A DNA stretch of 36,230 bases from a virus. Both the position numbers and the translations under genes were made by a program. Shown in pieces: positions 28,045-36,218 of the stretch. How positions within the stretch are numbered: the stretch's first letter is position 1; the number at the start of each line of letters is the position of its first letter. The stretch is taken from positions 1 through 36,230 of the IMG/VR virus record IMGVR_UViG_3300037475_000094. One strand, given 5' to 3'. A model generated the notes under the pieces. The model worked only from the letters and a program-made list of their open reading frames with translations, did no database searches and was not told the DNA's origin.

Positions 28045-29094
28045 TTACTTGCGGACAAGATAGCTTTCGCGGAACCGCTTAGCGGCGGGGGTTTCCTTGG
28101 TGGCCGTGACGTTGCCCCGGTCATCCTTGGTGATATCACAAAGGGCAGTGTATTGCTCCCATTTGGCCTTGTCGGTGTCAGCCGGGGCAGGGATTTTATC
28201 CTGCCGGGACTCAAGCGCAATTGCGAGGGCTGGCGCACCGGCCTTACGCATATCATATTTGGCGGCTTCCTCGGCCTCAAGGGTCTTGGCGGCGAGCGCG
28301 GCCTTCATGGACTTCTCGCTTTCCTGAACGACCGCGAGCGCGGCAACCGCGTCATTGGCCTTCTTTTCCAGAATGGCGACGGCATCCTTGTGCTTGGTTT
28401 CTAGCGCCGAAACGGCGTCCTTATGCTGGGTCTGGAGAGAAGTAACTTCCTCCGTATGCTTCGTAAGTAGAATGGTATCTGCGGACATGGTTGAAGAGTT
28501 AGTTGAGGTTGTTTCGTCAACCTGGGCTTCAAATAGCCCGAGATTGGCGGCTGGTTTCTGGACAAAATCACAGGAAAGTAGGTCGCGCAGGCGCATCGAA
28601 GGATGCTTGTTCATGGCGGAAGCCGGGACGTTATCCCCATCGGCCTTAATCTCTGAACCGTCCTTGTTCACCCACGCCCGGAAATGGCGCATAACCGGGG
28701 AAATGCCTAGATTCTCGGCAAAGTTCTTAGCCATTTCTACGAGTGTTGCATGGGTCTTGGGCTCAGCTGATTTGAAGGAGTCTAGAAATTGGAAATTCTT
28801 GGCGCGAACCTTATTTCCATCTCTGTAGAATCCCGAGAACATGCCAATTTCTTTGCCTAGCCGATCTAGCGGGCGTCCCGTCTCCTTATCTTGCGCCCCC
28901 TCATGGGTCAGATAAGCGGGGATAGTCTTGCCCATTGAAAGTTTGATGAAGTCAGAGATGGTTTTTTCATCCACCAGCATCCCGTGGCCATTGGCCTCCC
29001 CAATGGTGAGGATTGAAACGTCCTGAAGCCCCTTCTCTGTCGCTTGGGCAAACTGGATTTGTTCAAAGCAAATATGTTCTGAGTCGGTGTTCAT
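28045..29094 (-). CDS. Capsid maturation protease fused to scaffold
   Basis: A 349-residue protein. The N-terminal 190 residues look like a prohead protease: TIGEANGHGMLVDEKTISDF, then IPAYLTHEG with His 64 and NLGISPVMRHF with Ser 132, spaced as in serine prohead proteases. The C-terminal 145 residues are a coiled coil (TEEVTSLQTQHKDAVSALET and on), i.e. scaffold. An internal ATG at 28488 (M203, MSADTILLTKHTEE) could give a separate scaffold product, as with lambda C/Nu3. Overlaps the portal gene by ATGA. Confidence 0.75.
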   Translation of the reverse strand: MNTDSEHICFEQIQFAQATEKGLQDVSILTIGEANGHGMLVDEKTISDFIKLSMGKTIPAYLTHEGAQDKETGRPLDRLGKEIGMFSGFYRDGNKVRAKNFQFLDSFKSAEPKTHATLVEMAKNFAENLGISPVMRHFRAWVNKDGSEIKADGDNVPASAMNKHPSMRLRDLLSCDFVQKPAANLGLFEAQVDETTSTNSSTMSADTILLTKHTEEVTSLQTQHKDAVSALETKHKDAVAILEKKANDAVAALAVVQESEKSMKAALAAKTLEAEEAAKYDMRKAGAPALAIALESRQDKIPAPADTDKAKWEQYTALCDITKDDRGNVTATKETPAAKRFRESYLVRK

Positions 29095-30638
29095 TCTTTC
29101 TTAGTGTCCGCAGAGTCAACGCCTTGGTCATCATCCGTGCTTTCACCATTACCATCTACATCATCAATGGGGGGTCCACCAGCGTCCGTGCTTTGGGCAA
29201 TTACGGGTGGCGTCATTGAGATACCAGCCGCAGCCAGTTTCTCCCGTTCCTCTTTCAGCGTCTCAATATGTTCATCCAAGTCGCGCCCCTCCTCGCCCAG
29301 AATATCGGTCATCGTAGTTAATCCCGCCTGATAATCAGCTAGGTCTGCCTTCGCATCACGCCCATAATCGGCAGTCATTCGAGCAGGCATTGTGAAGCGC
29401 CAAGCATACCATTCGTCATTAGGGGGCAAAAGACCCGACTTGATGGCCTTGGCGACGGCGTAACCGACACAGCGTTTTGCAATGGGGCGAAGCAAGTCCT
29501 GACGGTCCTCAACCGCCCGCATGGCCTTTGCGAGTAATAGACGAACATTCGCCCCGCCCAACTTGCTAGAATCCCAAGTGAGTTCAAACGGCCAGCCGGC
29601 ACCAACACAAGCATTGCGGATAAGCCTGTCCATGAAGGCATCCAACTGCACGGATGGGCGTTCGTTCTTCAGTTGTTCAATCTTGGAACCGCTCTGGCTC
29701 CGCATGTATTTCACGTTTCCCCCACCGGGGATTTGCTCGATGGTAACAGCCGGCATTGGGTTAGACCCAATGAACGTCTGTCCCTTCAGAATGGCAGCCG
29801 GGTCTAGGTCCGGTGCGCCGGATTCGTTCCATTCAAGGATACCGATGGATGACATTAACTCAGCGGCAATCTTCTCATAGCCCTGAATTTGGCGAAGGTC
29901 TTTCAGGTCGAGGAGGGCGTGCATGAATACCGGAAATCCCCTCACTTGGTCAGCCCAACGCGGATCAAAGACTTGGATTAGGTCGCGGGCGGAAATATAC
30001 GTATCCTGTTTGATCGTCGGCCCTAGAACGTGATAGGCCACCGCCTGCCCAACATCATTCGTAACCACGCCCTGCCGGCATTGCATCCCAGAATACGGAC
30101 CTTCCGAGATATAACCGTCCACATTGTTCCGGTCCCCGATCATATGGGCGGGGAGAAGCTGAATCTGCGGCCAACCGTCTGCCGTCGAAGTCAGGTAAAC
30201 ATAGATTTCCCCATCACGGTCGATACTGACAGACTGAAGGAAAAGGTCTGTTTTGAAATCAAACATGGGGCCGCGTGCATCGCTCATCGGATACCATATT
30301 TCATTTACCCACTGTTCCGCCTTCGCGCCCCACTCTTTATCTGCGCCGGTAAACTTGGCGTTCCATGCCCGGCCTACGGCGTAAGTCGCCTTGTCATCAA
30401 TCGCCCCCGTGACCGGCCCGAGGTTGCAATAAAGTTTTCGTGAGTCTGAAAGGAGTTTGAACCAGTCGTATTGATTGACCTCTTGGGCAATCGTATTGAC
30501 CGTCATCACCTCAAAGGGGCGGCGATAGACCTCCCGCCAGTTTGCGGCGTCCACGAGATAAGAAAGCGCGGCTGTTTCTTCCTTGGATTTGGCTTCAAGA
30601 CCAAGCCAGCCGGCGATTGTTTTTTGAACCTTGTTCAT
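29091..30638 (-). CDS. Portal protein, lambda type
   Basis: A 515-residue portal protein of the lambda gpB family. It starts MNKVQKTIAGWLG at 30638, overlapping the gpW-like gene stop by ATGA. Features: YRRPFEVMTVNTIAQEVNQY near the start, the wing region with FLQSVSIDRDGEIYVYLTST, the stem region with RGFPVFMHALLDLKDLRQIQ and ELMSSIGILEW, and an acidic tail (DDVDGNGESTDDDQ). Forms the dodecameric DNA channel at one head vertex. Confidence 0.85.
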   Translation of the reverse strand: MNKVQKTIAGWLGLEAKSKEETAALSYLVDAANWREVYRRPFEVMTVNTIAQEVNQYDWFKLLSDSRKLYCNLGPVTGAIDDKATYAVGRAWNAKFTGADKEWGAKAEQWVNEIWYPMSDARGPMFDFKTDLFLQSVSIDRDGEIYVYLTSTADGWPQIQLLPAHMIGDRNNVDGYISEGPYSGMQCRQGVVTNDVGQAVAYHVLGPTIKQDTYISARDLIQVFDPRWADQVRGFPVFMHALLDLKDLRQIQGYEKIAAELMSSIGILEWNESGAPDLDPAAILKGQTFIGSNPMPAVTIEQIPGGGNVKYMRSQSGSKIEQLKNERPSVQLDAFMDRLIRNACVGAGWPFELTWDSSKLGGANVRLLLAKAMRAVEDRQDLLRPIAKRCVGYAVAKAIKSGLLPPNDEWYAWRFTMPARMTADYGRDAKADLADYQAGLTTMTDILGEEGRDLDEHIETLKEEREKLAAAGISMTPPVIAQSTDAGGPPIDDVDGNGESTDDDQGVDSADTKKE

Positions 30639-30913
30639 CTCATTACCGCCCAAGTGGTGGAAGGAACGCGGGTCAGCCCACACTCTAGGGCTTGAAGGGC
30701 GAGCATCGCGGCGTTCAAATAGTCGGCAATGGTCGTGCCGGGAATGGCTTGGAATGTAACGGATTTGCCGTTGACGGTAGTGCTTATGATGGCACCTCCC
30801 TGCCCCGAAACCGTTGTCAGTTTGGAAGCGATTAAATCATCCAGATATTGACGCGGATTTTGCTGCTTCTCCGCCTGCCGTAAGATGATGTTCGCAAGGC
30901 TTCTCGTGTCCAT
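30635..30913 (-). CDS. gpW-like head completion protein
   Basis: A 92-residue protein just upstream of the portal, the lambda W position. It has helices around YLDDLIASKLT and IADYLNAAMLALQALECG bracketing a beta hairpin (VNGKSVTFQAIPG). In lambda, gpW seals the packaged head so the tail can attach; its layout (helix, VxxxGRxVEFT hairpin, helix) is the same. The moron terminator lies just upstream. Confidence 0.7.
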   Translation of the reverse strand: MDTRSLANIILRQAEKQQNPRQYLDDLIASKLTTVSGQGGAIISTTVNGKSVTFQAIPGTTIADYLNAAMLALQALECGLTRVPSTTWAVMR

Positions 30914-30945
30914 TGACTATATGGGGCGGGTCAACCAAAGAAGAA

Positions 30946-30981
30946 GGGGTGGCCGCAGGGTCTTACGCCCGCAACCACCCC
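30946..30981 (-). terminator. Terminator closing the moron cassette
   Basis: Outer stem GGGGTGG/CCACCCC (30946-30952/30975-30981), with an inner GC(A)GGG/CCCGC stem, followed on the minus strand by TTCTTCTTT (30937-30945). It comes 43 nt after the end of the glycosyltransferase-like gene 31025-31771 and before gpW. Together with the promoter at 32607-32634 it brackets three genes. Confidence 0.75.
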
Positions 30982-31024
30982 CACAACATGGACGCCCTTG
31001 CGGACGCCATGAATAATGCTTAGG

Positions 31025-31771
31025 TCAACTCTTGAAATGCGCCAAGTCGATCATGGTAATCTCAGGTGGGCGCATCTCGCCCGTCTTGCGTAGCGTGCTG
31101 AACTCGGCCTTCATGTCGTCACAGATTGAGATACCCACTCGCTTCATTGCATAGTGAACTAGGGTTTCAGGATGGAGGGGTGCGCCCTCTGAAATCATGG
31201 CATGGATATGATCGTATGCAGTGAAATAGGCCTCTGCGGCCTTTGTTCCTAGCAGGGCGAATCGGTCATTGCAGCCGCCGAACCTCCCCCACCAAGGAGT
31301 GAAGGCAAGCGCCCCACCACCGTCTATATATGTCGTTGCCGGATTCGATTTCCATGCTCGGATAAAACTGGGCATATCAAACGAATGAAACCACAGGTCA
31401 GGGCGAATCCGAATAATTAAATCTGCCGGTTCATTCGCTTCCTGATAAAGCCTCCACCCCTCACGCAGCATCCACAATTGCCCGAGGACGGCCCGAGGGT
31501 CCACGCTGATATGATAGGGCTCATGCATGTAAGGGCGTCCCGGTTGCCATTCATCGGGGCACCCCTTGGGGATAACCATTTCTGGCTGTTTCACCTCTCT
31601 CACCGTCGCATCAAATGCCCCAAATAAAAGCGACTTACCTGCGTCCTCATCTTGTTCAGTTACGCAATAAATCTTGGCGTCTTGAAAATGACGGAGCACA
31701 TGCCATTTGTGATTGGCCCAACATTTGTCGAAGCTTCTCATTGCCCCAGTGTAAATGATGGCTATTTTCAT
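31025..31771 (-). CDS. Glycosyltransferase-like protein
   Basis: A 248-residue protein starting MKIAIIYTGAMRSFDKCWAN. ADLIIRIRPDLWFHSFDMPS carries the R-x-R-P-D-L-x-F motif I associate with uncharacterised glycosyltransferase-like proteins of bacteria and large viruses, and HPETLVHYAMKRVGI is the usual late helix. The DxD equivalent is not clear. Linked by ATGA to the membrane peptide gene. It is probably a sugar-transfer enzyme that works with the adjacent methyltransferase; acceptor unknown. Confidence 0.65.
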   Translation of the reverse strand: MKIAIIYTGAMRSFDKCWANHKWHVLRHFQDAKIYCVTEQDEDAGKSLLFGAFDATVREVKQPEMVIPKGCPDEWQPGRPYMHEPYHISVDPRAVLGQLWMLREGWRLYQEANEPADLIIRIRPDLWFHSFDMPSFIRAWKSNPATTYIDGGGALAFTPWWGRFGGCNDRFALLGTKAAEAYFTAYDHIHAMISEGAPLHPETLVHYAMKRVGISICDDMKAEFSTLRKTGEMRPPEITMIDLAHFKS

Positions 31772-31923
31772 TTGAATAGATCGAACCAAATTGAAACTGC
31801 CCAAGAACAAAAAGAGAACGCGCCAAGTAGCGCCCACCCAATAGCGACACGTTTCTTTTGCTGGCGCATGTATTCCCCATCCAGTGCGGCATTACACCGC
31901 TTCGCAATCTCGGCATCCGTCAT
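31768..31923 (-). CDS. Membrane peptide in the moron
   Basis: A 51-residue peptide: charged start (MTDAEIAKRCNAALDGEYMR), a basic cluster (QQKKR) and one membrane helix (VAIGWALLGAFSFCSWAVSI). It overlaps both neighbours by ATGA, so methyltransferase, peptide and glycosyltransferase are one translational unit. It may anchor the enzymes at the membrane. Confidence 0.6.
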   Translation of the reverse strand: MTDAEIAKRCNAALDGEYMRQQKKRVAIGWALLGAFSFCSWAVSIWFDLFK

Positions 31924-32594
31924 AGGTAATCCTCCGCGCCCGCAAACCATACCCGATAGCTGATATGGTGGTGAAACTTGAAAGCTTCTTTGACGGCCTC
32001 AGTCACACCCCATCCGGGTTGCACATTTGAGTAATCATCACCCGCTACAATCGTATTCGGATGACAGAGTTTATGAACTGCCCGAATCTGCCGGCTAATA
32101 GATGCATACTCATGGCTGGCATCTAGGAAAATCAGATCGTAAGTCCCCGTTGCCGACTCAAGCCAGTCCTTGTCATCGGCCTTAATCAGTCGGACTTCAT
32201 GCGGAAGTTTCGGGGCGATATTCTCTAATGCCTTTTCCATGTCAGGCGGCGGGCAGTTGAACGCCTCCTCCCATGTCATGTGCAGCTTTTCCTTGGGCCA
32301 GTCGTCGCAGGGTTCCGCGTTGAACTTATCCACCCCGGTAACGTGAAGGGGACGGCTGCCTGCGGCGTCGAGCATGAATGTAATATCCCGCCCGAGATAA
32401 ACACCGACAATGAGGACGCGCATCGCCCTACCCTCCTCCGCAAATGCGTCCATCCATGCTTTGAAAAACCAATAGTGCTGAAGGATGGACCAACCCCTAA
32501 TACGAGATGAAATGGCGTCCGTGCGTTTCTGCATCTCGGGGATTTGGCTTTCACTATCCCCCAATGCCTTGTGGAGCTTATCGGCGTTTGTCAT
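31920..32594 (-). CDS. Class I SAM-dependent methyltransferase
   Basis: A 224-residue methyltransferase. Motif I is VLIVGVYLGRD (60-70), the acidic end of strand 2 is GVDK (D89), and YDLIFLDASHEYASISRQIR (152-171) with IVAGDDYSNVQPGWGV matches the Methyltransf_24 type, often sugar or lipid methylases. Follows its own sigma-70-like promoter (32607-32634). It likely modifies the product of the glycosyltransferase in the same cassette. Confidence 0.8.
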   Translation of the reverse strand: MTNADKLHKALGDSESQIPEMQKRTDAISSRIRGWSILQHYWFFKAWMDAFAEEGRAMRVLIVGVYLGRDITFMLDAAGSRPLHVTGVDKFNAEPCDDWPKEKLHMTWEEAFNCPPPDMEKALENIAPKLPHEVRLIKADDKDWLESATGTYDLIFLDASHEYASISRQIRAVHKLCHPNTIVAGDDYSNVQPGWGVTEAVKEAFKFHHHISYRVWFAGAEDYL

Positions 32595-32606
32595 GTTGTG
32601 CGGGCG

Positions 32607-32634
32607 TTTATAGATTAGGCTTTCGATGGTTCAA
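32607..32634 (-). promoter_or_regulatory. Promoter of the moron cassette
   Basis: On the minus strand: TTGAAC (32629-32634), 16-nt spacer, TATAAA (32607-32612), 12 nt before the methyltransferase ATG (12 bases lie between). A good sigma-70-type promoter in the middle of a late operon; it would let the cassette be expressed independently, as in lambdoid morons. Confidence 0.65.
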
Positions 32635-32654
32635 CTTCTTCTTTTGTAATCGTA

Positions 32655-33254
32655 TCAGAAAAGAATCATTTGTCCGGGTGGCTGTTGCCATTTATCGCTT
32701 TTGATAATGTTTTCTTTCCACCATAGGGGCTGGAGATTTGTATAATGCATTGCTGCCGCCATTTGGTCGGGTTGAGTTAAATCGAACGATGCGAGCGGCC
32801 GGATGTGATCTATATGCCAGCCGAATTTGCTATGGTTCTGCCAAGTCATGCCCGGTTTAAATTGAGCCTCAATGTGGGCCTTTAGTTCTTCCCAAGTGCA
32901 TCCAATCAGTTCCGCGCTTCTATGCCGCTTCGTCCATCCCGCCTTAACCATTCTATGTGAGGCAGTACCCGCAAGAACGCGCAATTTATATTTAACATCC
33001 GTGTTCCATCTGATCTTCATTCGCGTTCTTTCGGCCTCTCTGACTTTCGCCTTATGGCGTAACTTATAGTTTCTTTTTGCGCGCCGCGCCGATTCTGGAT
33101 TTCTTTTTTTCTCCAGAAAATCGAGTCTTTCTTTATTCGCCTTCCTGTATGCGCGGAAATACTGAAGAACCTTTTCTTTGTTCCTCTCCTTCCATTTCCT
33201 CATGTATTCTTTGGCTTCAGGCGTTCGGTGCCGTAGCCGTCTCGATTCTTTCAT
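32655..33254 (-). CDS. HNH endonuclease (paralogue B)
   Basis: A 199-residue HNH endonuclease. Basic, repetitive N-terminus (about 1-85), then [28 protein letters not shown] (D149, H150), and [12 protein letters not shown] (N173, N182). Closest to paralogue C (35452-36144) in the core. It overlaps the last 38 nt of the TerL gene in another frame, which is more than the usual 4 nt and suggests insertion. A/T rich compared with TerL. Confidence 0.85.
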   Translation of the reverse strand: MKESRRLRHRTPEAKEYMRKWKERNKEKVLQYFRAYRKANKERLDFLEKKRNPESARRAKRNYKLRHKAKVREAERTRMKIRWNTDVKYKLRVLAGTASHRMVKAGWTKRHRSAELIGCTWEELKAHIEAQFKPGMTWQNHSKFGWHIDHIRPLASFDLTQPDQMAAAMHYTNLQPLWWKENIIKSDKWQQPPGQMILF

Positions 33255-35013
33255 CCTCTTTAATTACATCGGGTGGGATTAAAATACTCAACATCATAGC
33301 GACACAAACCTGCATTGCTTCGAGGTCGTGGGCATGGTTGGCCCGCGTCCTTTGCCATCTCCACTCCTGCCTTCCACTTCGTTTATTTAAAAACGGTTTT
33401 TTGGCGTCACCTCCGAGTTGTGATGCATATTCCTGACCAATATCGTCAGGGGTTTCCCACTTCGCCCCGCGTCCACTCCGAAGATTATAGAGCACATCCT
33501 TAACCGGGTCCGATGACCAATGAAACAGATTGAGCATCTTCCCTTGATGCTGAATCCGGTTGGCATCCGACCACAGGCGCTTAATCTTTCCGCCCCGAGT
33601 TTCCACTGTGAAATAGTTTTCTCCGCTTCCCTTTAAGGCGGTCCACCCATAGGTGACGCAATCGGTATAGACACCCTCCGGGAAATACCCTGCGTCCTCA
33701 AAGGTTAACTGTCTCTCCACCCCGTAAAGTATTCGCACATCCTCGCATTGCTCTGGGGTTGTGACGCGGGAGAAATAGAGCAAGCGGGAGGACCCATCCC
33801 GGAACCAGACGCGAACGCTAATCCAGAAGTGGTCGCGCTGGCGATCAATGGTAACGAACCTATGCGCCTCGTTGGGTAACTTCTCTGCTGGGGCTTTGAT
33901 TTCTGCCAGAGTATAACCGCTGCCCTTCAGAAGAATAACCTCGCTCATGTCGTCCTCAACCCAAGGTAGCGCCCTCCGCTGCCGGGTGAAGTCCATCATG
34001 GCCTGCGACACGCCCGCCTTCTGTGCTTTGCGTGCCTCTAGGAATTGGCTGACCAATGCCCCGAAGTCTCGTGCCACAAGAGCCTCCCATCGGAAGCTTC
34101 TATTTTCAGGTGAAGCATCTGGTCGCTGACTGACATATTCCCCGTCACTGTTCCATCTAGCGCGAGTTCTAGCATCATTCGCGTGTTCCATGCCGCAAAG
34201 GCGGCAGGTATAGCGAGCCGTCTCCACGGCACGGGCGACGTTCCAACTTCCGTCTTGTCGCCGCGCATCTTCATTCCAGACAACACACGATTTCTTCTTT
34301 GGGTCGTCAAGCATTCTCCCGCTAAACTCCAATGGACTCAGTTTACCACACGCAAAGCATTTGACTGACCAAATTGCTTGATGCCCGGCCTGCCAAGCTA
34401 GGTCAAAGTCATCGCCCGCATTGCCCCCCTGACTTTCATTCACCACCTTGCTATTCCCCGCCTTCTCAAAGGCTGATACGCGCCCCCTTGCATGGGCGAG
34501 CAATCCCTGTTTCCAAAGCCATACCTCAGAGTTAAACTTCCACCGGATAGAGACGCGCTGAAGGTTGTTAAGGTTGGCCCCGTTAACCTCTAGGAAGAAC
34601 GGCCCGAAATAAACCGCCGCCATCTGCTTTAGATGCCTATCCTCCGGTAGCATCGCCCTAATGTGCGGCACAGTCCGGTAAGCCTCCATGAACCTCTGAT
34701 TGCAATGCTCCCTAGCATCCTCGTCCGTCTGGAGCGTCCACATCATTGGCCCCGGGCTGTTGCATGTCGCCCAAGTCGCCGCCCCCTCCACCACCAGCGT
34801 CTTGCCAGTCTGAATCGCCCCCGCTAGTGACACCTCTCTCACGCCATCCGACTGGATGGCGTCAAAGGGTGCGATCAAATGCCGACTCGTGCTAACGTCG
34901 AATCTCCCCGGTTGGGCATAGCTCGCCGGCAGCACCCAATGGTCATGTAACCATTCATGGATGGGACGCCTATCAGGCTTCTTCCAACCCGCCCGCCAAG
35001 TCTGGTATCTCAT
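33217..35013 (-). CDS. Terminase large subunit (GpA family)
   Basis: A 598-residue packaging motor of the lambda gpA family. Walker A is GAIQTGKT (65-72); two CxxC pairs (C219/C222 and C270/C273) lie in the region where gpA-family proteins have a zinc-binding insertion; the nuclease follows (FVTIDRQRDHFWISVRVWFR, TFEDAGYFPEGVYTDCV, and a late NHAHDLEAMQ segment). GpA enzymes cut cos sites giving 12-nt 5-prime overhangs, matching the terminal repeat. Overlaps TerS by ATGA. Confidence 0.9.
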   Translation of the reverse strand: MRYQTWRAGWKKPDRRPIHEWLHDHWVLPASYAQPGRFDVSTSRHLIAPFDAIQSDGVREVSLAGAIQTGKTLVVEGAATWATCNSPGPMMWTLQTDEDAREHCNQRFMEAYRTVPHIRAMLPEDRHLKQMAAVYFGPFFLEVNGANLNNLQRVSIRWKFNSEVWLWKQGLLAHARGRVSAFEKAGNSKVVNESQGGNAGDDFDLAWQAGHQAIWSVKCFACGKLSPLEFSGRMLDDPKKKSCVVWNEDARRQDGSWNVARAVETARYTCRLCGMEHANDARTRARWNSDGEYVSQRPDASPENRSFRWEALVARDFGALVSQFLEARKAQKAGVSQAMMDFTRQRRALPWVEDDMSEVILLKGSGYTLAEIKAPAEKLPNEAHRFVTIDRQRDHFWISVRVWFRDGSSRLLYFSRVTTPEQCEDVRILYGVERQLTFEDAGYFPEGVYTDCVTYGWTALKGSGENYFTVETRGGKIKRLWSDANRIQHQGKMLNLFHWSSDPVKDVLYNLRSGRGAKWETPDDIGQEYASQLGGDAKKPFLNKRSGRQEWRWQRTRANHAHDLEAMQVCVAMMLSILIPPDVIKEDERIETATAPNA

Positions 35014-35459
35014 CGGGTTTCAAAGTCATTAATCAAATCGCCCATCTTCTCGCATATCGAATCAGCCATCTCCCGAAGAATCGGCCTCATCTGTGCCGCA
35101 CTCATCCCATCCAATTTAGGCGGGGCTTCCGTCTCCATGAACTGATAAAGCACCGTCCGGCTCTGCGTGCTCAAATGTAAAAGAAGCGCCTGCACTTCCT
35201 CTGCCGGGATAACCGTCCGTTTCTCCCGCGCCAGCTTCGCCTTCAGTATCTCAATCTCATGGCGCGTTTTCTCATCCTTGAGTTCCCCGCTTGAACGCGG
35301 ACCACGCGCCCCAAGTTTTGAAGTCGCAATAAACTCTTTCCATTTGTCGGGGTCGCGGTCTTTCGGTGCGCCCTCTAGGTTGCGCCAGTTTACGATTGAT
35401 TGCCGAGACACGCCCAGCCGCACGGCAAGGGCATCCCATGAGAGTTCTGCATCAGACAT
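35010..35459 (-). CDS. Terminase small subunit
   Basis: A 149-residue protein with an N-terminal helix-turn-helix ([20 protein letters not shown]) like lambda Nu1, a basic linker, a long helix ([20 protein letters not shown]) and a C-terminal helical region that would contact TerL. It should bind the cosB sites next to the cos end, expected between 35460 and 36218; an HNH gene occupies much of that interval. Overlaps the HNH gene by 8 nt. Confidence 0.85.
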   Translation of the reverse strand: MSDAELSWDALAVRLGVSRQSIVNWRNLEGAPKDRDPDKWKEFIATSKLGARGPRSSGELKDEKTRHEIEILKAKLAREKRTVIPAEEVQALLLHLSTQSRTVLYQFMETEAPPKLDGMSAAQMRPILREMADSICEKMGDLINDFETR

Positions 35460-36144
35460 GGTTCGCCCCCTTGCTTAGATTGTCCTTGGCCCATAGCGGC
35501 TGAAGGTTCGTATAATGCGCTGCCTGTTTCATTTGTTCGGGTTCAGTTAGATCGAATGATGCCAGAGGTTTCTTGTGGTCGATATGCCAACCGTGAACGC
35601 CATAGTTATCCCAGCTCATACCATCTAGCCAAAGGCTTTCAATGTGCGCCCGCACAACCCCAAAGTCCGCGCCAAGATGATGGCTCGTCCGGTGTGATTT
35701 AACTCCACCCCATTCCACCATGCGCTGAATGGAACGCCGCAACGAATGTTTTAGACGACCCTCAACCGTCTGTCGTTTAGCAATGAATATAAGCCGGGCC
35801 TTTTCCCGATAATGCTCAATGCGTCGTAGCCTTCTCTCCTTTCTATCTGCTCGCTTCTTATCCTTGTTTGCCTGATATGCTGCCCTTTGCCTTTCGGCTA
35901 ACATGGCACGGAAGACTGGGTTTTTCATGCGTTCCGCATGCTTCTCACGCGCTCGGGCCTTTTTCTGTTCCGGGGTGAAAGGAATTTTATCTGATTTAAG
36001 ATGCGCCGCATAGTAGGCCCGGCTTCGAGCGATCAATTCCCGTCTATGCTTCTGGTAATAGGCTATGCGATATTTCTTCTGCCATTCTTTTTTTCTTAGA
36101 AGTGCGGCGGCTTTTTCTTCCGGTGTATATGGTCGTCTTCCCAT
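35452..36144 (-). CDS. HNH endonuclease (paralogue C), next to cos
   Basis: A 230-residue HNH endonuclease, the longest of the three paralogues. Residues 1-128 are strongly basic and repetitive. Core: [30 protein letters not shown] (D189, H190) and [12 protein letters not shown] (N213, N222). It lies between the candidate cos end and TerS. HNH proteins next to terminases, such as HK97 gp74, can be required for packaging; otherwise this is a homing nuclease. Overlaps TerS by 8 nt. Confidence 0.85.
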   Translation of the reverse strand: MGRRPYTPEEKAAALLRKKEWQKKYRIAYYQKHRRELIARSRAYYAAHLKSDKIPFTPEQKKARAREKHAERMKNPVFRAMLAERQRAAYQANKDKKRADRKERRLRRIEHYREKARLIFIAKRQTVEGRLKHSLRRSIQRMVEWGGVKSHRTSHHLGADFGVVRAHIESLWLDGMSWDNYGVHGWHIDHKKPLASFDLTEPEQMKQAAHYTNLQPLWAKDNLSKGANHV

Positions 36145-36146
36145 CG

Positions 36147-36162
36147 TGGTTCAATCGAACCA
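36147..36162. repeat. Inverted repeat beside cos
   Basis: TGGTTC (36147-36152) and GAACCA (36157-36162) are perfect 6-bp arms around AATC, 2 nt upstream of the HNH start codon. It may be an operator for the HNH/terminase transcript or part of the TerS-binding (cosB-like) region. Confidence 0.4.
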
Positions 36163-36218
36163 GATTAGACTGCGTTTGTAAATCTATATTGTCGTTGTCC
36201 TCACAGCGAAGTTATGCG

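Noticed and set aside
2366-34820. HIP1 (GCGATCGC) repeats indicating a cyanobacterial host
   Set aside because: The enriched word has an extra A/T at the centre; I did not see exact HIP1 octamers.
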